Shown here: positions 43,266-52,003 of the stretch, one piece after another
Position numbering within the stretch: position 1 is the first letter of the stretch
Layout: the number at the start of each line of letters is the position of its first letter
DNA from: Oscillospiraceae bacterium
GTDB lineage: Bacteria; Bacillota; Clostridia; Oscillospirales; Ruminococcaceae
Length of the DNA: 64,000 nt
NCBI GenBank assembly: GCA_021202155.1
Contig: JAJQDP010000053.1
Coordinates: 84,277-148,276 of the forward strand
Direction of reading: 5' to 3'
The notes under the pieces: model-generated
The model's input: the letters and a program-made list of their open reading frames with translations, nothing else
What the model was told of the DNA's origin: nothing
The model's database searches: none
Program-made: the position numbers and the translations under genes

Positions 43266-44722
43266 TACGATTCCCTCCCTGAGCCGTTCAGGCTCTCGAC
43301 GGTAACCCTGTTCTTCTGCATTTTCCTGTAGCCTACCCGCCAAAGTAAATCTCTCGTCGCCTTCATCGTGAAAGGTGCCGCCGGAGAAAGATACGGGACA
43401 GAGAGGCAGTCCCCTGCCGCGGCGTTCACAAGTATCACGAGCGAGAATACCGCCATTCCAAAGAAGCCCCAGAGTCCTCCCGCGAAAATCCCGATGAACC
43501 GAAGAGCCGTAAGCTGAGGATTGAGGCTTGGAAGGACGAAGGAGCAGGTTGCTGTGATTCCGATTATGATGAGTAGCGGAGATGAAATCAGCCCGCTCGT
43601 CACTGCGGCGTCACCGATGACAAGCCCGCCGACTATCGAAACTGCACCGCCGACAGCCTTCGGAAGCCGTAGTCCAGCCTCCCTCATAATCTCAAAAAGT
43701 ACAACAACAATCACCATTTCAAGCATCAGCGGGAAGGGCGTGTCCTCCTCAGACGTGATTAAGTTTGTCATGATGGTTTTCGCGAGGATTTCGGGGTGGT
43801 GGATTGTCGCGGCGAGGTAAAATCCCGGGAGGAAGCCCGCCGCTAAGAACGAAAGATACCTGAGAAGCCTTTGCAGGAATGCAAAATAGGGCTTCTCCTC
43901 GTAGTCGTCAACCGCCTGGAAGTTCTCCATGAAAAGAGCCGGGCAGACGACCGCGAACGGGACGCCATCAATCAGAACTGCGATTCTGCCCTCGTTGATT
44001 TTCGCCGCCAAGACGTCAGGGCGTTCGGTGGTAGAGCATCCCGAGAAAAATGAGCCGGGATTTGGTGAAAGAAACGGTTCAAGGCAACCTGTGCCGGAGA
44101 TTATGTCGAGCCTGATTTTCCGAAGACGCGATTTCACCTCGTTGACAAGACGCTCGGGAGCTTTTCCGGAGATGTAAGCAATTGCAAGCTCAGTTTGGCT
44201 TATCTTTCCGGCTTTCATCGTCTCGAACCGGAGAAGCGGGCTTTTGATTCTTCTGCGGACAAGCGACATACTCGTCTTCAGGTTGTCGGAGAATGCCTCC
44301 ATACAGCCCTTCAGGTTGTTCTCGGTCGACGGCTCGGAGATGCTTCTTGTCTTGAAGCCCTGCGCTCCGAACGCCACTCCCCTCTTCTCGCCGTCTATGA
44401 GAACCACAGCAAAGCCGGAGCAGAGCCTTTCCGAAACGTCCGAATAAGTCCTCACATGCTTACTCTCGGTCGAAAATATGCCCTTTCGCATGAGAAAGCT
44501 ATACACGTCTTGAGGCTGAGCAAGGATTTTCTTGAAGTCCATCAGCGGCGAGAAGAGCATCTTTGAGAGATCAGCAGAACTCGTCATCCCCTCAAGAGTC
44601 AGTACGGCGCACTTTATCCCGGCAGTCTCAAAGCGGACTATGTTCAAATCGTCAGAGCCTCCGAAAAGCTCCCTCACTTTCGCGATTGAGCGTTCAAGGG
44701 ACGGCGACAAATTTTCGTTCAT
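43265..44722 (-). CDS. Spore germination protein GerA-type
   Basis: A 485-residue GerA subunit: a long soluble N-terminal domain (about 1-280), then four or five membrane segments, with the family motifs GAQGFKTRSISEPSTENNLKG... near 165 (E-PxTE) and GDAAVTSGLISSPLLI. With GerB and GerC it forms a nutrient germinant receptor. The ATG at 44722 has an AAAGGG site. On the minus strand about 60 bases upstream, GAATA and AAAACTA are 17 bases apart, a weak sigma-G candidate. Confidence 0.93.
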   Translation of the reverse strand: MNENLSPSLERSIAKVRELFGGSDDLNIVRFETAGIKCAVLTLEGMTSSADLSKMLFSPLMDFKKILAQPQDVYSFLMRKGIFSTESKHVRTYSDVSERLCSGFAVVLIDGEKRGVAFGAQGFKTRSISEPSTENNLKGCMEAFSDNLKTSMSLVRRRIKSPLLRFETMKAGKISQTELAIAYISGKAPERLVNEVKSRLRKIRLDIISGTGCLEPFLSPNPGSFFSGCSTTERPDVLAAKINEGRIAVLIDGVPFAVVCPALFMENFQAVDDYEEKPYFAFLQRLLRYLSFLAAGFLPGFYLAATIHHPEILAKTIMTNLITSEEDTPFPLMLEMVIVVVLFEIMREAGLRLPKAVGGAVSIVGGLVIGDAAVTSGLISSPLLIIIGITATCSFVLPSLNPQLTALRFIGIFAGGLWGFFGMAVFSLVILVNAAAGDCLSVPYLSPAAPFTMKATRDLLWRVGYRKMQKNRVTVESLNGSGRES

Positions 44723-44828
44723 ACAATTCACCCTTTCTTTTTCGGTTAGTTTTTGCAGAGTTTCCGGGGATATTCGGGAGCGTTCCGGTAAAAAATAGCC
44801 TGAGTAACAAAGAAAGGATTCGTATGCC

Positions 44829-45506
44829 ATGCTCATAGTTTTCATAAGGGGAATAATTGTCTACTTCCTCGTCATTTTTGCCACGAGGGTCATGGGTAAA
44901 AGACAGCTTGGCGAGCTCTCGCCGTCAGAGCTTGTAATCACAATACTCATCTCGAACATCGCGACTCTTGCAATGGAAGACCCGGAGGCTTCGCTCATAA
45001 CGGGTGTTGTGCCTATCTTAACTCTTGTCTGCCTCGACATTTTAGCGTCGTTTGCGGCACTCAAATCGCGAAAGCTCCGGCACGTAATCTCCGGGCGACC
45101 AAAGGTCATCATCTCTGGCGGAAAGCTCAACCAGTCTGTCATGAAGGAGCTTCGGTTCACCGTCGACGACGTCTGCTCGGCTCTGCGGAACAGCGGAGTT
45201 TTCGACATTGATGAAGTGCAATATGCGGTTGTGGAGACCACGGGGGCAATTAGCGTCCTGCTGAAAGCCAATAACCGACCGGTTACCCCGGGGACTCTTG
45301 CCGTTCCCGAAACGACGAGCGACCCGCCGCAGGTGCTTATCTCAGACGGCGACATCATCGCAAGCGGGATGAACGGGGCAGGTCTCGACGAGAAATCGCT
45401 CCGGAAAGAATTGAAAAGAAAGCACCTTGAGCCGGGAGATGTCCTTCTTTGCATGATGCGTCCGGACAACTCGCTCTACATTATCCCAAAGGAGGACGAA
45501 AAGTGA
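44829..45506 (+). CDS. DUF421 (YetF/YrbG-like) membrane protein
   Basis: A 225-residue protein with three N-terminal membrane segments (residues 1-75, including the family motif RVMGKRQLGELSPSELV) and a cytoplasmic DUF421 domain. Relatives have been tied to spore germination in Bacilli. An ATG at 44824 opens only a four-codon frame. It overlaps the next gene by four bases and is divergent from the ger operon. Confidence 0.9.
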   Translation: MLIVFIRGIIVYFLVIFATRVMGKRQLGELSPSELVITILISNIATLAMEDPEASLITGVVPILTLVCLDILASFAALKSRKLRHVISGRPKVIISGGKLNQSVMKELRFTVDDVCSALRNSGVFDIDEVQYAVVETTGAISVLLKANNRPVTPGTLAVPETTSDPPQVLISDGDIIASGMNGAGLDEKSLRKELKRKHLEPGDVLLCMMRPDNSLYIIPKEDEK

Positions 45507-45871
45507 AACGGATTCTTATAAGCATAGTGATAATCGCCGCCATCATTGCGGCAGGGTGCTTCGCAATCGCGGGAATTGAGGCGGAGAACACGAAAATCTA
45601 CGGGAAGATTGAGGAGGTTCTTTCTGCGGATTCTCAGGAAGAGGCTGAAGCCGCAGTCGGCGAGCTTGAGGAGGCTTTCAAGGAGTATTCGAGGCGGCTC
45701 TCATGCATCGTGGATGAAGATATTTTAGAAGAGATGGAAGGCGCAGTCTACATGCTTAAACCGATGCTCGAATCAAATTCGGACGAATTCACGGCGCAGT
45801 GCGAGCTTCTCAGGTCTTACGCGAAAAGAATCCTGGACAGAGAGATACCGACGCTCGGGAGAGTGCTCTGA
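45503..45871 (+). CDS. DUF4363 protein
   Basis: A 122-residue protein with an N-terminal membrane segment (about 4-22) and an extracytoplasmic helical domain of the DUF4363 family. The GTG start overlaps the DUF421 stop (GTGA) and follows AAAGGAGG. DUF421-DUF4363 pairs are often co-encoded, sometimes with sporulation genes; here they lie next to the ger operon. Confidence 0.87.
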   Translation: MKRILISIVIIAAIIAAGCFAIAGIEAENTKIYGKIEEVLSADSQEEAEAAVGELEEAFKEYSRRLSCIVDEDILEEMEGAVYMLKPMLESNSDEFTAQCELLRSYAKRILDREIPTLGRVL

Positions 45872-45918
45872 TTAAGCCAAAGTTAAGATAAAATAAAGTT
45901 AAAATTCGGAATTTTCTG

Positions 45919-45947
45919 TTGCAAAAGCCGGGAAAATATGCTATAAT
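45919..45947 (+). promoter_or_regulatory. Promoter of nrdR
   Basis: TTGCAA, 17 bases, TATAAT with an extended -10 TG. The leader is about 50 bases. Confidence 0.8.
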
Positions 45948-46003
45948 TACTGTAAGATACATTTCAAAAAACAGCGACCTGCTCTACTGGAGGGATGACT
46001 ATC

Positions 46004-46456
46004 ATGAAATGCCCGTTCTGCGGTTATGACGACACCAAGGTTATTGATTCGCGCCCGAGCGACGAGAAGATCCGCCGCCGCCGTGAATGCACTCAATGTG
46101 GAAGGAGATTCACCACCTATGAGGTTGTTGAGCGTCCGGCTCTTATGGTCATCAAGAAGGACGGAAGCTACGAGCCGTTCATGAGGGACAAGGTCATCGT
46201 CGGCATCACCTCAGCCACAAAAAAGCGCGCCGTCAGTCCCGAAACCATCGGGCACATCGTCGACGACATCGAGAACCGCCTTGCTAACGAGATGAGAACC
46301 GAGATTACTACTGCCGAAATCGGCGACAGCGTCCTCTCTGCCCTCAAGGACATCGACCTTGTGGCATATGTCCGCTTTGCGTCAATCTATAAAGAGTTCG
46401 ACGACCCGGAGAGCTTTGTCAAGGTCATCACCGAGCTTAGCGATCATCAGGTCTGA
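46004..46456 (+). CDS. nrdR: Transcriptional repressor NrdR
   Basis: NrdR represses ribonucleotide reductase genes according to ATP/dATP binding. The 150 residues have the N-terminal zinc ribbon (MKCPFCGYDD... CTQCGRRF) and an ATP-cone domain (VIKKDGSYEPFMRDKVIVGI on). The second ATG (46004) is chosen because GGAGGG overlaps the first at 45995 with no spacing and is 9 bases before the second. No nrd genes are in the window. Confidence 0.96.
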   Translation: MKCPFCGYDDTKVIDSRPSDEKIRRRRECTQCGRRFTTYEVVERPALMVIKKDGSYEPFMRDKVIVGITSATKKRAVSPETIGHIVDDIENRLANEMRTEITTAEIGDSVLSALKDIDLVAYVRFASIYKEFDDPESFVKVITELSDHQV

Positions 46457-46470
46457 TGAGGATAAATTTT

Positions 46471-46497
46471 CCCGCAGAATTTCTGCGGGATTTTTTT
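46471..46497 (+). terminator. Terminator of nrdR
   Basis: CCCGCAG pairs with CTGCGGG around an AATTT loop, followed by seven T. Strong. Confidence 0.9.
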
Positions 46498-46519
46498 ACG
46501 CAAATATTGGCTATTTTGC

Positions 46520-46548
46520 TTGACAGGTAGTGCACGTTTCGGTATAAT
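46520..46548 (+). promoter_or_regulatory. Consensus promoter of rubredoxin gene
   Basis: TTGACA, 17 bases, TATAAT, perfect. The leader contains alternative GAGGC/GCCTC and TTTTAGG/CCTAAAA hairpins before the ribosome site. Confidence 0.85.
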
Positions 46549-46609
46549 AGCTGTAGAGGCTTTTAGGAATGCCTCCTAAAAATGATTTTACATGAAAGGA
46601 TGACTTTAA

Positions 46610-46765
46610 ATGAAATATGTATGCTCAGTTTGCGGATATGTCTATGATGAGGAATTGGGCGATCCCGACAACGGAATAGCCCCCGGCACCAAGTTTGAAG
46701 ATTTACCCGAGGATTTCACCTGCCCACTTTGCGGAGTCGGCAAGGACATGTTTGAGGAAGAATGA
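46610..46765 (+). CDS. Rubredoxin
   Basis: A 51-residue rubredoxin from ATG at 46610: two CxxC pairs (CSVCGY, CPLCGV) bind one iron; also [14 protein letters not shown] and [14 protein letters not shown] are standard. A short-range electron carrier, probably giving electrons to the flavodiiron protein encoded 200 bases downstream. An AAAGGATG site precedes it. Strong terminators at both ends make it a separate transcript. Confidence 0.96.
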   Translation: MKYVCSVCGYVYDEELGDPDNGIAPGTKFEDLPEDFTCPLCGVGKDMFEEE

Positions 46766-46792
46766 AAAATCGGGGCGAGAGCCCCGATTTTT
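46765..46792 (+). terminator. Terminator of rubredoxin gene
   Basis: AAAAATCGGGGC pairs with GCCCCGATTTTT through a GAGA loop, beginning at the last base of the stop codon. T-runs lie on both strands. Confidence 0.9.
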
Positions 46793-46797
46793 GGTGA

Positions 46798-46937
46798 AAC
46801 CCCTCAGTCAGCTTCGCTGACAGCTCCCCTTTCAGGAGAGCCTATAACTGCCTCTCCCGAAAGCTTCTGATAGAAGCAGTCAAAGCCTCCCCCGAAGGGG
46901 GAGGGGGACCGCCGCCGAAGGCGGTGGTGGAGGGGTT
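46798..46937. mobile_element. Modular palindromic element, core only (copy 8)
   Basis: A 140-base core with 8-bp inverted ends AACCCCTC and GAGGGGTT and internal AGTCAGCTTCGCTGAC, CTCCCCCGAAGGGGGAG and CCGCCGAAGGCGGT-type hairpins. It shows the core without the outer hairpin modules and lies between rubredoxin and the flavodiiron gene. Confidence 0.8.
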
Positions 46938-46964
46938 CTACTTCTAATTGAAAGGACGATGAAA

Positions 46965-48818
46965 ATGTACTGCACACGAAATGTAACCAATGATTTGCTC
47001 TGGGTTGGTGCTGATGACAGGCGGCTCGCTATGTTCGAGGGCGTCTACTCTGTGCCGGACGGAGTTTCCTATAATTCATATTTATTGCTTGACGAAAAAA
47101 CGGTGCTCTTTGACACCGTTGACCATGCTGTTGAGAAGGTTTTCTTGGAGAATGTCGAGCATGGGCTCGGCGGCAGGAGTCTTGACTACCTCGTGATTCA
47201 CCATATGGAGCCCGACCACTCGGCGACCATGAAGGCGATTCTCTCTATCTATCCCGACGTGACTGTTGTCTGCAACAAGAAGATTCAGGGGATGATTAAT
47301 CAGTTCTTCGGCGAGGATGTCGTTAAGAATTATCACCTTGTCGGCGAGGGCGACACCCTTGAGGCAGGAAAGCACAAGCTCACATTCCTCATGGCTCCGA
47401 TGGTTCACTGGCCCGAGGTTATGGTAAGCTACGACTCTACCGACAAGATTCTCTTTTCGGCGGATGCCTTCGGCACTTTTGGTGCTCTGAACGGCGCACT
47501 CTTTGCGGATGAGGTTGACTTCTTCGGGGATTATCTCGGCGAGTCAAGAAGATACTACACCAACATTGTCGGCAAGTACGGCACTCAGGTTCAGGCACTT
47601 CTAAAGAAAGCCGCAACAGTCGATATTGGCATGATTTGCCCGCTCCACGGCTTCGTCTGGAGAAGAAACATCGGCGACTATGTCGAGAAGTACCAGCAGT
47701 GGTCGCGCTATGAGCCGGAGATCACCGGCGTCATGATAGCCTATGCCTCAGTCTATGGCAATACCGAGAACGCCGCGAATATCCTTGCCTGCAAGCTCCG
47801 CGAGAAGGGCATAAAGACGAAAGTTTTTGACGTTTCCGTGACTGCTTCTTCCGAAATTGTTGCGGCGGCTTTTGAGTACAGCCACCTTGTATTCGCGTCT
47901 ACCACCTATAACGCCGGAATCTTCATCAGCATGGATGAACTTCTTCGGGACATCGCCTCCCACAATCTCCAGAATAGAACCGTTGCATTCATCGAGAACG
48001 GCTCCTGGGCGGCGACGAGCGGAAAGCTCATGCGAGAAATTATCGGCGGGCTCAAGAATATGAACATCTTAGAGAGCACCGTTTCCATCAAGTCTTCTCT
48101 CAAGGAGAGCCAGCTCAGTGAGATTGACGCCTTGGCTGACGCCATCGCGGAGACGATGCCTGCTCCCGTAATAGCTACAGTAACAGAAACAGCCGCCGAG
48201 GCGACTGTCGACAAAAAGGCTCTTAACAAGCTTAGCTACGGGCTTTTCGTCCTCACTGCCAAAGACGGCGAGAAGGATAACGGTTGCATCATCAACACTG
48301 TCACTCAGGTCGCGAGCAGTCCGCTCACTATCTCAATTTCCGTCAGCAAGAGCAATCTAACGCACGATATGATTATGCACACCGGTAAGTTCAACGTCTC
48401 TGTTCTCACAGAGGAGACACCGTTCAGCGTTTTCGAGCACTTTGGCATGAAGTCAGGGCGCGATGTCGACAAGTTCGCCGAGTGCGAGACCGACGCAAGA
48501 AGCGCGAACGGACTCCGATATGTTCCAAAGTTCACGAACGCTTTCATGAGCGCGGAGGTTATCGACACTAAGGATTGCGGTTCGCACACCCTCTTCACTG
48601 CGACCGTCACCGAGGCGGAAGTTCTCTCCGACAAGCCGTCGATCACCTACGACTACTATCACAAGCACATCAAGCCGAAGCCCGTACCAAAGGACGAGAA
48701 AAAGAAGGGCTGGGTCTGCAAGATTTGCGGCTACGTCTACGAGGGAGACGAGCTCCCCGCAGACTTCATCTGCCCGCTCTGCAAGCATGGTGTGGAGGAT
48801 TTTGAGCCGCTAAACTAA
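46965..48818 (+). CDS. Flavodiiron protein - flavin reductase - rubredoxin fusion
   Basis: A 617-residue three-part enzyme reducing oxygen or nitric oxide. The diiron metallo-beta-lactamase domain has HHMEPDH near residue 80, MVHWPE, SADAFGTFG and CPLHGF as ligands; a flavodoxin domain follows (about 255-395; ASVYGNTENAA), then a flavin reductase domain (about 415-560), then a rubredoxin domain (CKICGYVY and CPLC at the end). Two starts compete; the second ATG (46965) is 8 bases from AAAGGA and preferred. A separate rubredoxin precedes it. Confidence 0.94.
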   Translation: MYCTRNVTNDLLWVGADDRRLAMFEGVYSVPDGVSYNSYLLLDEKTVLFDTVDHAVEKVFLENVEHGLGGRSLDYLVIHHMEPDHSATMKAILSIYPDVTVVCNKKIQGMINQFFGEDVVKNYHLVGEGDTLEAGKHKLTFLMAPMVHWPEVMVSYDSTDKILFSADAFGTFGALNGALFADEVDFFGDYLGESRRYYTNIVGKYGTQVQALLKKAATVDIGMICPLHGFVWRRNIGDYVEKYQQWSRYEPEITGVMIAYASVYGNTENAANILACKLREKGIKTKVFDVSVTASSEIVAAAFEYSHLVFASTTYNAGIFISMDELLRDIASHNLQNRTVAFIENGSWAATSGKLMREIIGGLKNMNILESTVSIKSSLKESQLSEIDALADAIAETMPAPVIATVTETAAEATVDKKALNKLSYGLFVLTAKDGEKDNGCIINTVTQVASSPLTISISVSKSNLTHDMIMHTGKFNVSVLTEETPFSVFEHFGMKSGRDVDKFAECETDARSANGLRYVPKFTNAFMSAEVIDTKDCGSHTLFTATVTEAEVLSDKPSITYDYYHKHIKPKPVPKDEKKKGWVCKICGYVYEGDELPADFICPLCKHGVEDFEPLN

Positions 48819-48826
48819 TGTCCCCA

Positions 48827-49016
48827 CGGCGATGAGGCTCGCCCTTCGGGCTCGCCGACCCCTCCACCACCGCCTTCGGCGGCGGTCCCCCTCCCCCTTC
48901 GGGGGAGGCTTTTTTATGCATAAAAAGGCTCCCTCTGAAATGAAGTTCGCAAGCGAACTTCCGGAGCTGGCACGAAGTGCCTGAGGGGTGCTGATTCAGG
49001 CTTCGCCTGAATCAGC
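48827..49016. mobile_element. Modular palindromic element (copy 9), enters aminotransferase 3' end
   Basis: Core from GACCCCTCCACCACCGCC to GCCTGAGGGGTG, an inner GAAGTTCGC/GCGAACTTC hairpin, then GCTGATTCAGGC/GCCTGAATCAGC (48990-49016). The last hairpin holds the stop codon of the minus-strand aminotransferase gene (49012-49014). Confidence 0.75.
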
Positions 49017-50205
49017 GTAATTCTTCAATCGCCTCCGCAAGAAGCCTGACTCCACTCTCAATTTCCTCATCGGAGGGCATCGAGTAGTTGAGGCGGAAGG
49101 AGCGTGTGGGCTTTGTCTCGTCGCAGAGGAAGGCTGTTCCGGGAACGACGAAAACGTTTTTCTCGCCGCACTTTGCGACGAATTTTCCAAGGTCGATTCC
49201 CTCCGGAAGCGTTCCCCAGAGGAAGATTCCGCCCTCGGGACGGGTGAACTCGGCGTCAGAGGGCATGTACTTCTCAAGGCATGAAATCATCAGCTCAGCC
49301 TTGTGGCGGTAGAGCTCGCGGGTCTCTAAGATATGCTTTTCGAGGTCGTATTCGGTCATGTATTTCGCGCAGACCATCTGGAAGAAGACGTTTGTGTGGA
49401 CGTCCTCGACCTGCTTTCCGACAACTATCTTTGAAACAATCTCCTTGTTTGCCGTCAGGGTTCCGACACGGATTCCGGCGGCTAAAATTTTCGAGAATGA
49501 GCCGCAGTAGATGACTCTGTCGTCGACGTCGAAGCTCTTGTATGTGGGGACGTCCTCTCCCTTGAATCTCAAATCCCCATAGGGATTGTCCTCGATGATG
49601 AGAACGTCGTACTTCCGGGCAAGCTCGTAGACCGCCTTGCGGTTTTCGAGTGTAGAGGTGATTCCCGCAGGGTTCTGGAAGGACGGGATGAGGTACATAA
49701 GCTTGGTGTTGGGGTTCTCCTTGAGAGCCTGCTCCAAGAGCTCGGTATCGATTCCGTCCGACTTAAGTGGGATTCCGACCAGCTTCGCGCCGTTTGAGCG
49801 GAAGGCGTTCAAAGCTCCGATGAAGCTCGGCTCCTCGCAGATGACAACATCGCCCGGGTTGCACATGACCTTGCATGTAAGCTCGATTCCCTGCTGACCG
49901 CCGCTGACGATGATTGTGTCGTCGTCGGGATTGTCGATTCCATAGACTCTTGCAAGCCTTGCCTTGACAAGCTCTCTGAGAGGCGCGTAGCCCTCGGTGA
50001 TGCCATACTGAAGAGCCATGATGGGCTCGTTTGTGAAAATGTCGTCGGCAATCTTCTTTATCTCGGCGACCGGGAAAGAATCGGGGCTCGGGTTTCCAGC
50101 CGCAAAGCTGATTGAGCCGGGAGTCCCCAGACTCTTGAAAATCTCCCTTATGGCAGAGGGCTTCATGTCCTCAAATTTGTCTGAAATTCTGTAATTTGTA
50201 CTCAT
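49012..50205 (-). CDS. PLP-dependent aminotransferase, class I/II
   Basis: A 397-residue fold-type I aminotransferase of the 2-aminoadipate/MocR-catalytic type. The cofactor Lys lies in YCGSFSKILAAGIRVG (near 240), with SGGQQGIEL and SFQNPAGITS around the substrate pocket. There is no fused DNA-binding domain. The real substrate is open. Its stop codon lies in a palindromic repeat, so the last residues (EELR) may differ from related proteins. GAAAAGGA precedes the ATG. Confidence 0.9.
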   Translation of the reverse strand: MSTNYRISDKFEDMKPSAIREIFKSLGTPGSISFAAGNPSPDSFPVAEIKKIADDIFTNEPIMALQYGITEGYAPLRELVKARLARVYGIDNPDDDTIIVSGGQQGIELTCKVMCNPGDVVICEEPSFIGALNAFRSNGAKLVGIPLKSDGIDTELLEQALKENPNTKLMYLIPSFQNPAGITSTLENRKAVYELARKYDVLIIEDNPYGDLRFKGEDVPTYKSFDVDDRVIYCGSFSKILAAGIRVGTLTANKEIVSKIVVGKQVEDVHTNVFFQMVCAKYMTEYDLEKHILETRELYRHKAELMISCLEKYMPSDAEFTRPEGGIFLWGTLPEGIDLGKFVAKCGEKNVFVVPGTAFLCDETKPTRSFRLNYSMPSDEEIESGVRLLAEAIEELR

Positions 50206-50246
50206 AATGCAACCGTCCTTTTCTTGGAATTTAATCTGTTGAGGAT

Positions 50247-50275
50247 ATTATAGCACGTGGCGAAGGAAAGTGCAA
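50247..50275 (-). promoter_or_regulatory. Promoter of aminotransferase gene
   Basis: TTGCAC, 17 bases, TATAAT with an extended -10 TG on the minus strand. Confidence 0.75.
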
Positions 50276-50278
50276 CAA

Positions 50279-50315
50279 ATATCAAATCTAAATTTGTCAA
50301 ATCGTGATTTGATAT
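50279..50315. promoter_or_regulatory. ATCAAATC multi-site operator between divergent promoters
   Basis: ATATCAAATC (50279-50288) is mirrored perfectly by GATTTGATAT (50306-50315); a third copy GTCAAATC (50296-50303) forms an inner TCAAATC-GT-GATTTGA palindrome. It lies just upstream of both -35 boxes. Confidence 0.55.
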
Positions 50316-50355
50316 GTTATAACCGATACTGCTCAAAATTCTCAGAAACAACCCC

Positions 50356-50384
50356 TTGAAAAAATCTGCCACATACTGTATACT
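50356..50384 (+). promoter_or_regulatory. Promoter of GH5 gene
   Basis: TTGAAA, 17 bases, TATACT preceded by TG. The leader is about 55 bases. Confidence 0.7.
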
Positions 50385-50446
50385 ATAACATACAGGCTGA
50401 AAATCTGGCTTGACTGAATCAAAAAACTTCAGGGAGGAATTGAAAA

Positions 50447-51868
50447 GTGAAAGCTAAAAAAATCCTGAGCTTTCTGATGGCTATGATTATCGGGGTGACT
50501 ACTCTTGTGAGCTCCACCGGCGGTGTCAGCGCGGCTTCGACTTCTGAGAACATGAGCACGATGGACTTCGTTCTCAGCATGGGAATCGGAATCAACCTTG
50601 GCAACACGATGGAGGCGACAAACTCCAACGGCAAAACTGTCACCGACTTTGAGACAGCCTGGGGAAGCCCGCTCATAACAAAGAAAATCATCCAGGGCTA
50701 TGCCGACGCCGGATTCGGAGTTATCCGCGTTCCGGTCGCATGGTCAAACATGATGGATGACGACTACAACATCGACACCGACTACATCGAGCGCGTTCAG
50801 CGGATTGTCGACATGATTTTAGATTGCGGGATGAAGTGTATCGTCAACATCCACTGGGACGGCGGCTGGATTGAGAACTTCTCCACCGACAAGGACGAGT
50901 GCATGGAGAAGTACGAGAGCATCTGGACTCAGGTTTCGGAAGCTTTCAAGGACTACTCGTTGGACCTGATGTTTGAGTCCCTCAATGAAGAGGGCTGTTG
51001 GGACGACATCTGGAACCGCTACAGCAGTTCTACCAAGGGCAAGAAGGAAGCGTATGCTCTCCTGGGCGAGATTAATCAGACGTTTGTCGACGTTGTGAGA
51101 GCTTCCGGCGGAAACAATTCCGAAAGACACCTCCTCATCGCCGGCTATGCCACCGATGCTGAGCTCACCTGCGACGAGATGTTCGTCCTCCCCGACGACC
51201 CGGCGAACAGATACGCAATCTCGATTCACTATTACACACCGTCCACCTTCACCATTATTTCTGAGGATGCCTCCTGGGGTGAGGCTCAGTCAACATGGGG
51301 TACATCGTCCGATTATGCCACTCTCAAGAAGTACATGGACATGATTTACGACACCTTCATTGCGAACGGAATCCCCGTCATTATCGGCGAGTATGGCTGT
51401 ACCACCACGAACAAGTCGATGTCATCCGTTCGGGAATACATCACCGCCGTCTGTGAAGCCGCATACACAAGGGGCATGTGCCCGATTCTCTGGGACACTC
51501 CCGGCGGATTCTATAACCGCACCACCTGCAAGTTCACCGACTCGGAAATCCTTGAAGGGTTTGAGGAAATAAAGACCATGTCCCGCGCGGTTGAAATATC
51601 CTCCAATGATGACGAAGAAGAGGAAGCGACGGTCGAGCTAAAAGCCACCGCCTCCGACGGCAAGGTCAAGCTCTCCTGGAGCACAACCTTAAGTGGCAAG
51701 TGCACCGTCTACTACAAGCGTTCAAGCTCAGACGAATGGAAGACCGCCGGAACCGTCTCAAAGACCAAGGTCAACATCACTGGGCTCAAAAACGGCGTCA
51801 GCTATGACTTCAAGGTAGTGATTGACGGCGTCGAATCGGACGTCGTGACCGTCACGCCGGAAGCATAA
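50447..51868 (+). CDS. Secreted GH5 endoglucanase-type glycoside hydrolase with FN3 domain
   Basis: A 473-residue secreted enzyme: signal peptide (about 1-29), GH5 catalytic domain (about 35-375) with the acid/base in LNEE (Glu181), nucleophile in IGEYG (Glu315), and the conserved His136 (IHWDGG) and His261 (IHYYTP), a short acidic linker, and a C-terminal FN3-like domain (about 390-473). It should hydrolyse beta-1,4-glucan or a related hemicellulose. No dockerin, cohesin or carbohydrate-binding module is present. A GTG start is used behind GGGAGG. Confidence 0.93.
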   Translation: MKAKKILSFLMAMIIGVTTLVSSTGGVSAASTSENMSTMDFVLSMGIGINLGNTMEATNSNGKTVTDFETAWGSPLITKKIIQGYADAGFGVIRVPVAWSNMMDDDYNIDTDYIERVQRIVDMILDCGMKCIVNIHWDGGWIENFSTDKDECMEKYESIWTQVSEAFKDYSLDLMFESLNEEGCWDDIWNRYSSSTKGKKEAYALLGEINQTFVDVVRASGGNNSERHLLIAGYATDAELTCDEMFVLPDDPANRYAISIHYYTPSTFTIISEDASWGEAQSTWGTSSDYATLKKYMDMIYDTFIANGIPVIIGEYGCTTTNKSMSSVREYITAVCEAAYTRGMCPILWDTPGGFYNRTTCKFTDSEILEGFEEIKTMSRAVEISSNDDEEEEATVELKATASDGKVKLSWSTTLSGKCTVYYKRSSSDEWKTAGTVSKTKVNITGLKNGVSYDFKVVIDGVESDVVTVTPEA

Positions 51869-51880
51869 TAAACGAATACG

Positions 51881-51916
51881 AAAAGGCACTCCCTTGGATT
51901 GAGGGAGTGCTTTTTT
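51881..51916. terminator. Bidirectional terminator of GH5 and ABC exporter pair B
   Basis: GCACTCCCT pairs with AGGGAGTGC (51902-51910) around a seven-base loop; a T-run follows on plus and a shorter one on minus. A second GCAGTTC/GAACTGC hairpin lies at about 51930-51953. Confidence 0.85.
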
Positions 51917-52003
51917 GACTTTAAGATGGGCAGTTCTGATGGCGGAACTGCACATGTTTTTTGCTTGCTTTTTCACTGGACTATTTGTCTTCATGAAAGC
52001 CCA

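Noticed and set aside
44861..45469. 202-codon minus-strand frame
   Set aside because: It lies opposite the DUF421 gene, whose motifs and overlapped partner gene are clear.
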